Assembly (NCBI RefSeq): GCF_001426705.1
Contig: NZ_LMFC01000006.1
Location: 56,108 to 120,107, forward strand
From: Cellulomonas sp. Root485
GTDB taxonomy: Bacteria; Actinomycetota; Actinomycetes; Actinomycetales; Cellulomonadaceae
DNA: 64,000 nucleotides
Direction: 5' to 3'
Shown here: piece after piece, positions 23,179 through 31,922 of the stretch
How positions within the stretch are numbered: the stretch's first letter is position 1
Layout: each line of letters starts with the position of its first letter
Notes under the pieces: generated by a model
What the model was told of the DNA's origin: nothing
Databases searched by the model: none
What the model saw: the letters and a program-made list of their open reading frames with translations, nothing else
Program-made: the position numbers and the translations under genes

Positions 23179-24171
23179 GTGAGTGCCGATGACGTCATTG
23201 CCCTCCCGCTCGCCTTCAGCGGCCAGCGGTTGGACTGGCGCGACCTCCCGCGGCACGTCCGGACCCGGATCGCCGAGCTGGCGGGCGCTCAGGTCACGGC
23301 CGAGATCAGCGCGACCAGCGGGTTCAGCCCCGGTTTCGCTGCCGTGCTCGAGCTCGCCGACGGGCGCGGCGTCTTCGTGAAGGCCGTCTCCGGCGAGCAG
23401 AACCCGGTCTCCCCCGACCTCGCCCGCGCCGAGATCCGGGTGTCCCACGCGCTGCCCCCGCAGGTCCCGGCGCCCCAGCTCCTGTGGTCCTCCGACGACG
23501 GCGACTGGGTGATCCTCGGGTTCGAGGTGGTGCACGGCCGCTCTCCCGAGCTCCCGTGGCGGCCCGAGGACCTGCGCGCCGTCGCCGACGCCGTGGGAGC
23601 GCTCGCAGACGCCGAGCCCCTGCCCGGGCACTCGCTGCCGCGCACGGACGACCAGCTGGCCGAGGACTTCACCGGCTGGCGCAAGCTGCACGCCCTCGAC
23701 CGCCAGACCCAGGAGCAGTACGCGGATCTCGCGGGCGACATCGGCCGGTGGGCGCTGGACAACGTCGAGCAGCTGGTCCGCTGGGAGCAGGAGTCGCTGC
23801 GCGTGTGCGCGGGCGACTCCCTCGTGCACGGGGACCTGCGCGCCGACAACGTCATGATCGACCCCGACCACCAGCACCGGGTCTGGATCATCGACTGGCC
23901 GCACGCGAGCGTCGGTGCCCCGTGGCTCGACCTGGCGTTCATGCTGCCGAGCGTCGCGCTGCAGGGCGGCGGGGACCCGGCGACCAACTTCCGCGAGCAC
24001 GCCGTGTCGGACGGGGTGCACGACGACGACCTGCGGGCCGGCCTGGCCGGGCTGTCGGGGTACTTCGCGTGGAGCTCGCGCCAGCCCGCGCCCCTCGGCA
24101 TCCCGAACCTGCGCCGGTTCCAGGCCGCGCAGGGCGTCGCGACGGTCCGCTGGCTGCGCGACCTGTCCTGA
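23179..24171 (+). CDS. Aminoglycoside phosphotransferase-family kinase-like protein
   Basis: This 330-residue protein has the APH fold. An N-terminal lobe contains FVKAVSGEQN (the ATP-binding lysine). The catalytic loop is VHGDLRADNVMID with a Brenner-type HGD motif, and the metal-binding IIDWPHASVGAPWLDLAFML follows. It should transfer phosphate from ATP to a hydroxyl of a small molecule. No resistance gene context is present, so I would not call it a resistance gene. GTG 23179 sits eight bases after GGCAGGA; ATG 23170 is an alternative. It is divergent from iscS and convergent with the propeller gene. Confidence 0.8.
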   Translation: MSADDVIALPLAFSGQRLDWRDLPRHVRTRIAELAGAQVTAEISATSGFSPGFAAVLELADGRGVFVKAVSGEQNPVSPDLARAEIRVSHALPPQVPAPQLLWSSDDGDWVILGFEVVHGRSPELPWRPEDLRAVADAVGALADAEPLPGHSLPRTDDQLAEDFTGWRKLHALDRQTQEQYADLAGDIGRWALDNVEQLVRWEQESLRVCAGDSLVHGDLRADNVMIDPDHQHRVWIIDWPHASVGAPWLDLAFMLPSVALQGGGDPATNFREHAVSDGVHDDDLRAGLAGLSGYFAWSSRQPAPLGIPNLRRFQAAQGVATVRWLRDLS

Positions 24172-24178
24172 CGGGGGC

Positions 24179-25654
24179 TCAGCCGAGGACGGCGCCGGCG
24201 GGGCCCCAGCCGAGGAGCGTGTGCCCCTCGGACGCCACGCCGATCAGGGTCCCGGGCAGGTCGACGCGCCACTCCTCGCCGCCGTCGTCGAACCGGTAGG
24301 CGACGAGCTCGCCGATGCCCGGCCAGTCGTTCAGCGCGGTCACGGCGCCCGGCTCGTCGGGCCGTTGCTGCGCGCTCAGCAGGTGGCGCCCGTCGGTCAC
24401 CAGGTCGCCCATCGTCCGGCCGGTGAGCACCGGTGCCCGCCAGAGCTCCGCGCCGGTGCGGCCGTCGACCGCCACGACCCCGTCCGGCGTGCTGAGGTAG
24501 ACCCGCCCCCGCGCCACGACCGCCGCGCCCGACAGGCCGTGCCCGACATCCCACAGCTCGTCTCCGGTGGACCGGTCGTACGCGCGGAGCCTCGAGCCGG
24601 CCGCGAGGACCAGGTCGGAGAGGCTGCCGTCGTCGGCCGAGACCTGCCCGAGCCGGCCGGGGAGCACGAGGTCCGGACCGCCCCCGACGATCGTCGTCGT
24701 CTCCTGCCCCTCGTCGTCCTGCGAGAACGCGGCGACGATGCCCAGCCGCGCGTCCGCCGTGAAGCCGTTGCTCGCGTCGACCACGGTGCGCGCCGGACCG
24801 CCGTCGCCGTCGAGCAGCGTGATCCGGCGCCCGGCGGTCACGACCGCGAGCCCGTCGTCCGTGCGGAGCAGCGTGGTGGACCGGTCGACGAAGCCGCCCT
24901 CGTCGGGTTCGGCGCCGGCGGACGGCACGACCGACTGCCACCGCTCCTGGCCGGTCAGCAGGTCTGTCGCGGTGACCACGAGCGCACCGCCGGGGCGGGG
25001 GACGCCGACCGCGACGGCACCCGGCAGCGCGGTGAACGCCACCGCCCCGGGCACCTCCCGGTCGGCGACGACGGAGCCGTCCGCGACGTCCGCGACCACC
25101 AGCCGGCTGAGCGGCGACGGGACGAGCACGTTCTCCGTCTGCCGGAACCCCAGGTAGGTGTCCGTGACGAGGCACACGACGTGCTCGGTGGCTCCCGGCT
25201 CGAGCACGCACCCGCCGACCTGGTCGAACCCCTCGTCGGTGCGTTCGACGACGTGCGCGCCGACGAGGGGCGTGGTCCAGCGGCGCTCGCCGGTGAGCTC
25301 GTCGACGGCGACGAGCGCCTGCGACTCGTCGCTCGCGCGCTGCAGGCCCACGAGGATCCCGCCGGGCAGCTCCGACCAGGGCACCCAGCGGGTGCCGGGA
25401 TCCAGCGTCCACAGGATCCGCACGTCCTCGTCGACCGGTCGCACGACGCCCGGCACGTCGGCGAGCGCCGCGACGGCGGCACGGTCGCGCAGCTCGACGA
25501 CCACCTGCACCCCGACGAGCGCGACAGCGGCGACGAGCACCGGGACGAGCAGCCGCCGCCACGACCTGCGCCGGGGCTCGGCATCGCCCGGGCGCGCGGG
25601 CTCGTCGTCGCGCTCGACGAGCTCGACCGCCGCCATGCCCATGCGCCGTCGCAT
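24179..25654 (-). CDS. Membrane-anchored PQQ-like beta-propeller protein (copy B)
   Basis: This 491-residue protein has a charged cytoplasmic N-terminus (VELVERDDEPARP), one membrane helix at about residues 34-54, and a large outside domain built of about seven repeats of the PQQ/quinoprotein propeller type. Examples are ALVAVDELTGERRW, LLTGQERWQS, AYDRSTGDELWDV, GVVAVDGRTGAELW and GEEWRVDLPG. The enzyme residues and calcium ligands of true quinoproteins are not obvious, so a scaffold or sensor is more likely. It is paralogous to the protein at 26193-27680. ATG 25654 lies six bases after GATAAT, suggesting leaderless expression. Confidence 0.85.
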   Translation of the reverse strand: MRRRMGMAAVELVERDDEPARPGDAEPRRRSWRRLLVPVLVAAVALVGVQVVVELRDRAAVAALADVPGVVRPVDEDVRILWTLDPGTRWVPWSELPGGILVGLQRASDESQALVAVDELTGERRWTTPLVGAHVVERTDEGFDQVGGCVLEPGATEHVVCLVTDTYLGFRQTENVLVPSPLSRLVVADVADGSVVADREVPGAVAFTALPGAVAVGVPRPGGALVVTATDLLTGQERWQSVVPSAGAEPDEGGFVDRSTTLLRTDDGLAVVTAGRRITLLDGDGGPARTVVDASNGFTADARLGIVAAFSQDDEGQETTTIVGGGPDLVLPGRLGQVSADDGSLSDLVLAAGSRLRAYDRSTGDELWDVGHGLSGAAVVARGRVYLSTPDGVVAVDGRTGAELWRAPVLTGRTMGDLVTDGRHLLSAQQRPDEPGAVTALNDWPGIGELVAYRFDDGGEEWRVDLPGTLIGVASEGHTLLGWGPAGAVLG

Positions 25655-25678
25655 GGCCGGATTATCCGCCCGTGAGCG

Positions 25679-26068
25679 TCAGACCTGGTCGCGCGGCTCG
25701 TCGGCCTGGAGCTTGTGCTCCCGGTCGCGCAGCTGCGCCTCCCAGTCCTTGAGCATCTGCTCGTGCTTGTCGTCCGACGTGCGCATGCCGGCGAGGAACT
25801 CCGGGTCGTCGTCCGGGGACGTCCGGCGCGGCCTCTCGTACTCGGGGAACCCGGCGGTCTGCGTCGACGGCCACGGGACGTTGCGCGCCTGCCGGCGCTC
25901 GGGGCGTCCCGCGACGAGCCACGCGATCCCGCCGACGACCGGCAGCAGGATGATGACGAACACCCAGGTGGTCTTCGACAGGTTCCGGGGGACGTCCGTC
26001 TGGATGCAGTCGATGAGGCAGTAGACCAGCAGGGCGATCTCGATCAGGTACGGCAGATAGCGGATCAC
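25679..26068 (-). CDS. PLDc_N domain small membrane protein
   Basis: This 129-residue protein has two N-terminal helices (YLIEIALLVYCLIDCIQ and WVFVIILLPVVGGIAWLVAG). They form the PLDc_N domain known from the N-termini of cardiolipin synthases and from many actinobacterial stand-alone proteins. Between them sits RNLSKTTW. The rest is a charged cytoplasmic tail ending in a likely coiled-coil (MLKDWEAQLRDREHKLQADE). There is no phospholipase HKD motif, so it is not an enzyme. GTG 26068 follows GAGGAG. It lies between two paralogous propeller genes on the same strand, which suggests a shared envelope role. Confidence 0.8.
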   Translation of the reverse strand: MIRYLPYLIEIALLVYCLIDCIQTDVPRNLSKTTWVFVIILLPVVGGIAWLVAGRPERRQARNVPWPSTQTAGFPEYERPRRTSPDDDPEFLAGMRTSDDKHEQMLKDWEAQLRDREHKLQADEPRDQV

Positions 26069-26192
26069 GGGACTCCTCGGGCACCCCTGCCCGGCGTGCT
26101 GTCAGCCGGGACCGACGCGCAGGCTAGCGGAGCCGGAGAGCACCTGTCCGGGGTTCGGTTGCCCGACCGACGCGATCACCCGGACGGACCAG

Positions 26193-27680
26193 TCAGCCGA
26201 GGACCGACGCCCCGCCCTCACCCCAGCCCACCAGCGTCGACCCCGTGGACCAGACGCCCGCCACCCCGTCGGGCAGGTCGACCCGCCAGTCCTCGACCCC
26301 GTCGTCCAGGCCGTACGCCGCGAGCTCCCCGACGCTCGAGACCTCCTCCGTCCAGACCCCGCCCGACTCGTCCGGCCGCTGCTGCGAGCTCAGCAGGTGC
26401 CAGCCGTCGGTGACCAGGCCTCCCATGGCCCGCCCTTCGGGCGCCGGTGTCCGCCAGAGCTCCTCGCCGGTGCGGGCGTCGATCGCGACCAGACCGCGTC
26501 CCGAGCTGGCGTACACGCGTCCGCGGATCACCAGCGCGCTGTCCGCCCGCACGCCGTCGACCGTCCACAGCGGCGTCGGGCTGTCCCGGTCGTACACGCG
26601 CAGGCTCGAGTCGGACATCAGCACGAGGCCCGGCATGCTGCCGTCGTCGGCGGACAGGTTCACCGGCGCCCCGGGGATCGTGACGTCCTCCCCGTCGCGC
26701 CCGACGAACGTCGTGCGCTGGGCCCCGCCCGGATCGCTCGAGAACGCCGTCACGGCTCGGGTGGCCTCGTCGACGTGCCAGCCCGCGCCCGCATCGATGT
26801 CGGACCGGAGCACGGTGCCCTCGCCGTCCAGCAGGACCATCCGACCGGGCGACACCACGGCGCCGACCCCGTCGAGGGTCCGGAACAGGGCGACGCTGCC
26901 GTCCACGAACACGTCGGCCTGCGGCTCGGCGGTCGGCGCCGGCAGGGTCGTCCGCCAGTGCGGCTCGCCGTCGAGCAGGCCGGTCGCGACGAGCGTGATC
27001 GCGTCGTCGGCTTCCTGGACCGCCACCACGACGGCGTCCGGCAGCACGGTGAACGCGACAGCCCCGGGCGCCCGCTGCTCCGCGACGACGGACCCGTCGG
27101 AGGTGTCGAGCACGACGACCGTGCTGAGCTCGCCGGGCACCAGGTCGGCGGACATCTCCTGGTAGGTGACCAGACCGTCGCTCACCAGGCACGCCACCCG
27201 GCCCGCCACGTGCGGCACCTGCGCGCAGCCGCCGATCTGGCTCCCGGCGGCCTCGAGCGGGTGCGCCGGCGCCAGCGGGGTCGTCCACAGCCGCTCCCCG
27301 GTGAGCTTGTCGACGGCCACCAGCGACTGGGACCCGTCGGCCGGTCGCTCCAGCCCGACGAGCGCCCCGTCCCCGCGCAGGTCCCACCAGAAGAGCGACG
27401 AGAGGGCCTCCTCCGGCGTCCAGAGCACCCGGACGTCCTCATCGACCACCGGCACCACGCCGGGCACCTCGCTCAGCGCCGCGAGCGCGGCCCGGTCGCG
27501 GGCGACCTCGACGGCCTGCACCCCGACCAGCACCAGGACCAGCGTGACGGGGACGGGAGCCCAGCGCCGGACGAGCCGCCAGCGGTCCGCCCGGCTCAGC
27601 CGCGCGGGGGGATCGCGGGGCGCGTCGTCGTCGTCGTGCTCGACGAGCTCGACGCTCTGCATCGGTGCGGGCCGGACCAT
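26193..27680 (-). CDS. Membrane-anchored PQQ-like beta-propeller protein (copy A)
   Basis: This 495-residue paralog of the protein at 24179-25654 shares the N-terminal VELVEHDDDD segment, one membrane helix at about residues 40-60, and RDRAALAALSEVPGVV just outside the membrane. The repeats follow: SLVAVDKLTGERLWTTPL, LLDGEPHWRTTLP, RVYDRDSPTPLWTV, GLVAIDARTGEELWRTP and GVEDWRVDLPDG. The copies are clearly related but diverged along their length, so the duplication is not recent. ATG 27680 lies six bases after TAGGGT, indicating a leaderless start. No catalytic site is evident; a binding or sensing function outside the cell is inferred only from fold. Confidence 0.85.
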   Translation of the reverse strand: MVRPAPMQSVELVEHDDDDAPRDPPARLSRADRWRLVRRWAPVPVTLVLVLVGVQAVEVARDRAALAALSEVPGVVPVVDEDVRVLWTPEEALSSLFWWDLRGDGALVGLERPADGSQSLVAVDKLTGERLWTTPLAPAHPLEAAGSQIGGCAQVPHVAGRVACLVSDGLVTYQEMSADLVPGELSTVVVLDTSDGSVVAEQRAPGAVAFTVLPDAVVVAVQEADDAITLVATGLLDGEPHWRTTLPAPTAEPQADVFVDGSVALFRTLDGVGAVVSPGRMVLLDGEGTVLRSDIDAGAGWHVDEATRAVTAFSSDPGGAQRTTFVGRDGEDVTIPGAPVNLSADDGSMPGLVLMSDSSLRVYDRDSPTPLWTVDGVRADSALVIRGRVYASSGRGLVAIDARTGEELWRTPAPEGRAMGGLVTDGWHLLSSQQRPDESGGVWTEEVSSVGELAAYGLDDGVEDWRVDLPDGVAGVWSTGSTLVGWGEGGASVLG

Positions 27681-27712
27681 GCCCGGACCCTACCGACGCG
27701 CCCTCGCCGCGA

Positions 27713-28696
27713 TCAGCCCTTCAGGCGGCGGATCTCCGCGGCGGCCTGCGGCACGACGGTGAACAGGTCGCCGACGACGCCGAAGTCCGCGATCTCGAAG
27801 ATCGGGGCGTCGGGGTCGGAGTTGATCGCGACGATGGTGCCGGACGCCTGCATGCCGCCGCGGTGGTGCACGGCACCCGACACGCCGACGCCGACGTAGA
27901 GCCGCGGCGCGATCGTGACGCCGGTCTGGCCGATCTGCGCGTCGTGCCCGATCCAGCCCTCGTCGGTGGCCACACGCGTGGCGCCGACCGCGCCACCGAC
28001 CACGTCCGCCAGCTCCTCGACGACCGAGAAGTCACCCTCCGTGCCGCGCCCGCCGACCACGACGATGCTGGCGCTGCCGAGATCCGGCCGACCGCTCGCG
28101 GGCCGCTCGACCCGCTCGACCAGGGTCACCCGCCGGGCCCTCTCGCTGACCGCGACGGTGTGCTCGCCGATCTGCGGGGCGGGCGCGCCCTCGACCGTCG
28201 ACGGCACGACCGAGTTCGACTTGAGCGCGACGATCGCCAGCGGGGTGGTGACCGCGCACGTCGTGTTCCAGGTGCCGGCGAACACCGTCTTGGAGGCGAC
28301 GTAGCGCCCGTCGACCAGCGCGAGGCCGTCCGCGTCGGTGACGACACCGGCCCCGGTGCTGATCGCGAGGCGTGCGGCGGCCTCCTTGTTCTCGAACGAG
28401 GAGACCACGAGCAGCAGACCTGCTCCGGTGGCGTCGAGCAGCGACGCGAGCGCCTCGGCCAGCACGGCCGACAGGTGGGGGTCCGCGTCGACGACGACAC
28501 GGTGGACGTGCGTGGCACCGAGCGCGGCGAGCTCGGCGACGACCTCGGGCGACGGCTCGGCACCGTCGACGGCCCATGCGGCGTGCACCCCGGCGCCGCC
28601 GGACAGCTCGCGGGCGAGCGTGAGGAGCTCCCGGACGGGGGCGCGGACGGCTCCGTCCACGGTGTGGTCGACGAGCACGAGCACGGGTGCGGTCAC
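27713..28696 (-). CDS. etfA: Electron transfer flavoprotein subunit alpha (EtfA/FixB)
   Basis: This 327-residue protein pairs with EtfB to carry electrons from acyl-CoA and other dehydrogenases to the respiratory chain. The C-terminal FAD domain is diagnostic: IVVVGGRGTEG, GATRVATDEGWI, IGQTGVTIAPRLYVGVGVSGAVHH, and AINSDPDAPIFEIADFGVVGD. GTG 28696 follows GAAGGA and lies 25 bases behind etfB. In actinobacteria etfBA normally neighbours iscS and mnmA; here the kinase-like and propeller genes separate the two blocks. Confidence 0.97.
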   Translation of the reverse strand: MTAPVLVLVDHTVDGAVRAPVRELLTLARELSGGAGVHAAWAVDGAEPSPEVVAELAALGATHVHRVVVDADPHLSAVLAEALASLLDATGAGLLLVVSSFENKEAAARLAISTGAGVVTDADGLALVDGRYVASKTVFAGTWNTTCAVTTPLAIVALKSNSVVPSTVEGAPAPQIGEHTVAVSERARRVTLVERVERPASGRPDLGSASIVVVGGRGTEGDFSVVEELADVVGGAVGATRVATDEGWIGHDAQIGQTGVTIAPRLYVGVGVSGAVHHRGGMQASGTIVAINSDPDAPIFEIADFGVVGDLFTVVPQAAAEIRRLKG

Positions 28697-28721
28697 AGCG
28701 GCGATCCTTCGGTTCGGGACG

Positions 28722-29510
28722 TCAGACGAGCTGGTTGTCGACGAGGTACGCGGCGAGGCGGACCCCGGCGTCGCCCGTGTCCTGCACGAGCACGCGGTTG
28801 TCGCGGGGCGGCCGGGCAGCGGCCTCGAGCACCTGCGTGCGCGCCCCGAGCAGCCCGACGTGCGAGGCGTCGACCTCCAGGTCCGCGAGCGTCAGGGTGG
28901 TGACGGGCTTCTTGCGGGCCGCCATGATGCCCTTGAAGTTGGGGTAGCGGGGCTCGTTGGCCTGGTCGGTCACGGACACCAGCGCCGGCAGCGAGGCCTC
29001 GAGCACCTCGGAGGCGTGGTCGAGGTTGCGGCGCACCCGCACGGTCGACCCGTCGACGGTCAGCTCCGCGGCGAGCGGCAGCGCCGGCAGGTCGAGCAGC
29101 TCCGCGAGGGCGGTCGGCAGCAGCGACGTCAGGCCGTCCAGCCCGGCCATGCCCAGGACGACCAGGTCGACGTGCTCCTGGGCGTCCAGGTGGCGGATCG
29201 CGGCGGCGAGCACCCGCGCGGTGCCGACGACGTCCGAGCCGGCGACCGCGTCGTCGACCACGTGGACCGCGTCCTCGGCACCCATCTGGAGACCGCGCCG
29301 GACGGCGTCGACGGCGTCGTCGGGGCCGACGGTCAGGGCCACCACAGAGCCCTCACCTGCCTCCACGATGGCCAGCGCCGCCTCGAGGGCGTTCTCGTCC
29401 AGCTCGTTCAGGGTGCCGTCCCCGCCGTCGCGGACCACGCGACCGTCGGGGCCCAGGGCCCGCTCGGACTGGATGTCAGGGACATGCTTCACACAGACGA
29501 CGATCCTCAC
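28722..29510 (-). CDS. etfB: Electron transfer flavoprotein subunit beta (EtfB/FixA)
   Basis: This 262-residue protein begins VRIVVCVKHVPDI and contains NELDENALEAAL, LQMGAEDAVHVVDD and DLVVLGMAGLDG. The ETF beta signature (VRRNLDHASEVLEASLPALVSV) is followed by NEPRYPNFKGIMAARKK. It binds AMP and docks partner dehydrogenases. GTG 29510 lies seven bases after TAACGT on the minus strand with no ribosome-binding site, so the etfBA transcript is probably leaderless. It is divergent from glgX across a 96-base region with two palindromes. Confidence 0.97.
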   Translation of the reverse strand: MRIVVCVKHVPDIQSERALGPDGRVVRDGGDGTLNELDENALEAALAIVEAGEGSVVALTVGPDDAVDAVRRGLQMGAEDAVHVVDDAVAGSDVVGTARVLAAAIRHLDAQEHVDLVVLGMAGLDGLTSLLPTALAELLDLPALPLAAELTVDGSTVRVRRNLDHASEVLEASLPALVSVTDQANEPRYPNFKGIMAARKKPVTTLTLADLEVDASHVGLLGARTQVLEAAARPPRDNRVLVQDTGDAGVRLAAYLVDNQLV

Positions 29511-29570
29511 CCGCGGAACGTTACCGCCCGACCCGGACTCGGCGAGCACACGGTCCAGGGGCGGAGACAC

Positions 29571-29607
29571 CCGACACGTGTGGGCTTGTTCCCGCACAAT
29601 GTGCGGG
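29571..29607. promoter_or_regulatory. Two palindromes upstream of and overlapping the glgX start
   Basis: CCGACACGTGTGGG (29571-29584, one mismatch pair) and CCCGCACAATGTGCGGG (29591-29607, perfect around one central base) lie close together between the etfB and glgX starts. The second ends on the G of the GTG at 29607. They look like repressor sites controlling glgX; the second would also form an RNA hairpin at the start codon. Confidence 0.5.
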
Positions 29608-31802
29608 TGACCCCGCCCTCCCCCCACCGGCGAGCGCCACGTCTCGGTGTCCACGTCACCGACGCGGGCGTGGACGTCGCCGTCTACGCCGCGCACGCCA
29701 CAGGTGTCGACCTGTGCCTGTTCGACGGCGACGACGAGAAGCGCCTCCCCCTGTCTGCCAGCGGGCACGGGGTGTTCAGCGCCTCCGTGCCCGACGTCCG
29801 CGCCGGCCAGCGGTACGGGTTCCGCGCCTACGGACCGTGGGAGCCCGCGGCCGGCCACCGCTACAACCCCGCCAAGCTGCTCGTCGACCCCTACGCCCGC
29901 GGGCTCGACGGGGACGTCGCGCACACGCCGGAGACGTACGGCCACCTCGTCGGCCCCGACCTGGCCGGCGACCCGTACGGTCCCGCGGACCCGCGCGACT
30001 CCGCCGGCCACGTCCCGTACTCCGTCGTCGTCGACACCCGCGACCTGCCGGGACCGGACCCGACCACCAACCGCCCGTGGACGCCGTGGTCGCGCACGGT
30101 CGTCTACGAGGCCCACGTCCGCGGCCTGACGCAGCTGGACGACCGGATGCCCGAGGAGCTCCGCGGCACCTACGCCGGCCTCGCCCACCCGGCGGTCGTC
30201 GACCACCTGCTCGGCCTGGGCGTCACCGCGATCGAGCTGCTGCCCGTGCACGCGTTCTCCTCCGAGCCGCACCTGGTCGAGAAGGGCCTCACCAACTACT
30301 GGGGCTACAGCACGCTCGGCTTCTTCGCCCCGCACGCGGCCTTCGCGACGGCGGCGGCCCAGGCGGCGGGTCCGGCGGCCGTGCTCGCCGAGCTGCGCGC
30401 AGCGGTCCACGCGCTGCACGAGGCCGGCCTCGAGGTGCTGCTCGACGTGGTCTACAACCACACCTGCGAGGGCGGGCTGCCCGGTCAGCACCTGTCGTGG
30501 CGCGGCCTCGACAACGCCACCTACTACGCGCACGACGGCGGGGCGCCCGCCGCGCTCGCGGACGTCACCGGCACCGGGAACACGCTCGACTTCCGCCGGG
30601 CCGAGGTGGTCCGGATGACCCTCGACTCGCTGCGCTACTGGGCGGACGTCATCGGGGTCGACGGCTTCCGCTTCGACCTCGCGGTGACCCTCGGCCGTGA
30701 CCCGGGCGGCTTCTCGCCCGACCACCCGGCGCTCGTCGCGATGGCGATCGAGCCCGCGCTGCACGGTCTCAAGCTCGTCGCGGAGCCGTGGGACGTCGGC
30801 CCCGGCGGCTGGCGCACGGGGCAGTTCCCGGTGCCGTTCGCCGAGTGGAACGACCGCTTCCGCAACGCCGCCCGCTCGTTCTGGCTGGCCGACCCCGGCC
30901 GCGCCGCGCACGGTCTGCCCGGCCACCGCGTCCGCGACCTGGCGACCCGTCTGTCGGGCTCCGTCGACCTGTTCGGGCACAGCGACCCGCCCCTGGTCCG
31001 CGGGCCCAGCGCGTCGGTCAACTACATCACCGCCCACGACGGCTTCACCCTCGCGGACCTGGTGGCCTACGACCACAAGCACAACGCCGCCAACGGCGAG
31101 CAGAACCGCGACGGCAGTGACGACAACCGCTCCTGGAACCACGGGATCGAGGGCCACGTCGGTCCCGACTCCCCCGCGGTCGACATCGTGCCCCTGCGCC
31201 GCCGCTCGATCCGCAACCTGTTCGCCACCCTCGCGCTCGCCGCGGGGACGCCGATGATCACGGCCGGCGACGAGATGGGCCGCACCCAGTACGGGAACAA
31301 CAACGCGTACTGCCAGGACAACGAGCTCTCGTGGGTGCGGTGGGACGTGGCGCCGTGGCGCGCGGACCTGCTCGCGACCGCCCGCTGGCTCCTGCTGCTG
31401 CGCCGCGAGCACCCCGCGCTGCGCTCCGAGCGGTTCTACTCGGGCCGACCGTACGTGCCGGGCCGCCGCCCGGACCTGGCCTGGTTCGACGCGCTGGGCG
31501 TCGCCTTCGACCACGACCGGTGGCACGACTCGTCGATCCGCACGCTGCAGATGGTGCGCACCGCACCGCCGCCCGAGCAGGACACGGTGCTCCTGGTCAT
31601 CAACGGGTCGCTCGATGCCGTGCACCTGATCCTGGCCGACGACCACGGCGGCCGGTGGCGGCTCGCGTGGGACTCCGTCTGGGAGAACCCGGCGGAGGAG
31701 CGGGCTGCCGCGATCGAGGGCAACCTGCACGCGGAGCCCGGTGAGGCGACCGTCGTGGAGGCGCTGAGCATGCGGGTGTACGTCCTGGACCAGCTCAGCT
31801 AG
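29607..31802 (+). CDS. glgX: Glycogen debranching enzyme GlgX (isoamylase type)
   Basis: This 731-residue GH13 enzyme hydrolyses alpha-1,6 branches of glycogen. It has an N-terminal CBM48 domain (PRLGVHVTDAGVDVAVYAAHA, AGHRYNPAKLLVDPYAR), then the catalytic barrel with LLDVVYNHTCEG, the nucleophile Asp357 in GFRFDLAV, the acid/base Glu393 in LVAEPWDVG, and Asp478 in TAHDGFTLADL. The GEQNRDGSDDNRSWN segment is typical of GlgX/TreX. The start is GTG 29607 (or 29601); there is no ribosome-binding site and a palindrome covers the start. It begins the alpha-glucan gene region and would release maltodextrins from the polymer made by GlgE and GlgB. Confidence 0.95.
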   Translation: MTPPSPHRRAPRLGVHVTDAGVDVAVYAAHATGVDLCLFDGDDEKRLPLSASGHGVFSASVPDVRAGQRYGFRAYGPWEPAAGHRYNPAKLLVDPYARGLDGDVAHTPETYGHLVGPDLAGDPYGPADPRDSAGHVPYSVVVDTRDLPGPDPTTNRPWTPWSRTVVYEAHVRGLTQLDDRMPEELRGTYAGLAHPAVVDHLLGLGVTAIELLPVHAFSSEPHLVEKGLTNYWGYSTLGFFAPHAAFATAAAQAAGPAAVLAELRAAVHALHEAGLEVLLDVVYNHTCEGGLPGQHLSWRGLDNATYYAHDGGAPAALADVTGTGNTLDFRRAEVVRMTLDSLRYWADVIGVDGFRFDLAVTLGRDPGGFSPDHPALVAMAIEPALHGLKLVAEPWDVGPGGWRTGQFPVPFAEWNDRFRNAARSFWLADPGRAAHGLPGHRVRDLATRLSGSVDLFGHSDPPLVRGPSASVNYITAHDGFTLADLVAYDHKHNAANGEQNRDGSDDNRSWNHGIEGHVGPDSPAVDIVPLRRRSIRNLFATLALAAGTPMITAGDEMGRTQYGNNNAYCQDNELSWVRWDVAPWRADLLATARWLLLLRREHPALRSERFYSGRPYVPGRRPDLAWFDALGVAFDHDRWHDSSIRTLQMVRTAPPPEQDTVLLVINGSLDAVHLILADDHGGRWRLAWDSVWENPAEERAAAIEGNLHAEPGEATVVEALSMRVYVLDQLS

Positions 31803-31818
31803 CCCTGCCGGCCAGGGC
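31802..31818 (+). terminator. Short hairpin after glgX
   Basis: GCCCTG (31802-31807) and CAGGGC (31813-31818) form a six-bp stem overlapping the last base of the glgX stop, with no U-tract. It is a weak terminator candidate. Confidence 0.3.
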
Positions 31819-31922
31819 GGACCATCGCGGTGGTCGGAGAGGCTGTCGGACGACGTCGCGGTCCAGGCGCTCGGTCGCGTCGGTCAGCACGGAGGTCGCC
31901 CCACGGATCGTAGAGTCGCCCC

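Noticed and set aside
23179..24171. Calling this an aminoglycoside resistance gene
   Set aside because: Only the general APH kinase fold is visible; the context is housekeeping and no resistance-specific motif or mobile element is present.
25679..26068. Cardiolipin synthase
   Set aside because: Only the N-terminal PLDc_N membrane domain is present; both HKD catalytic motifs are missing.
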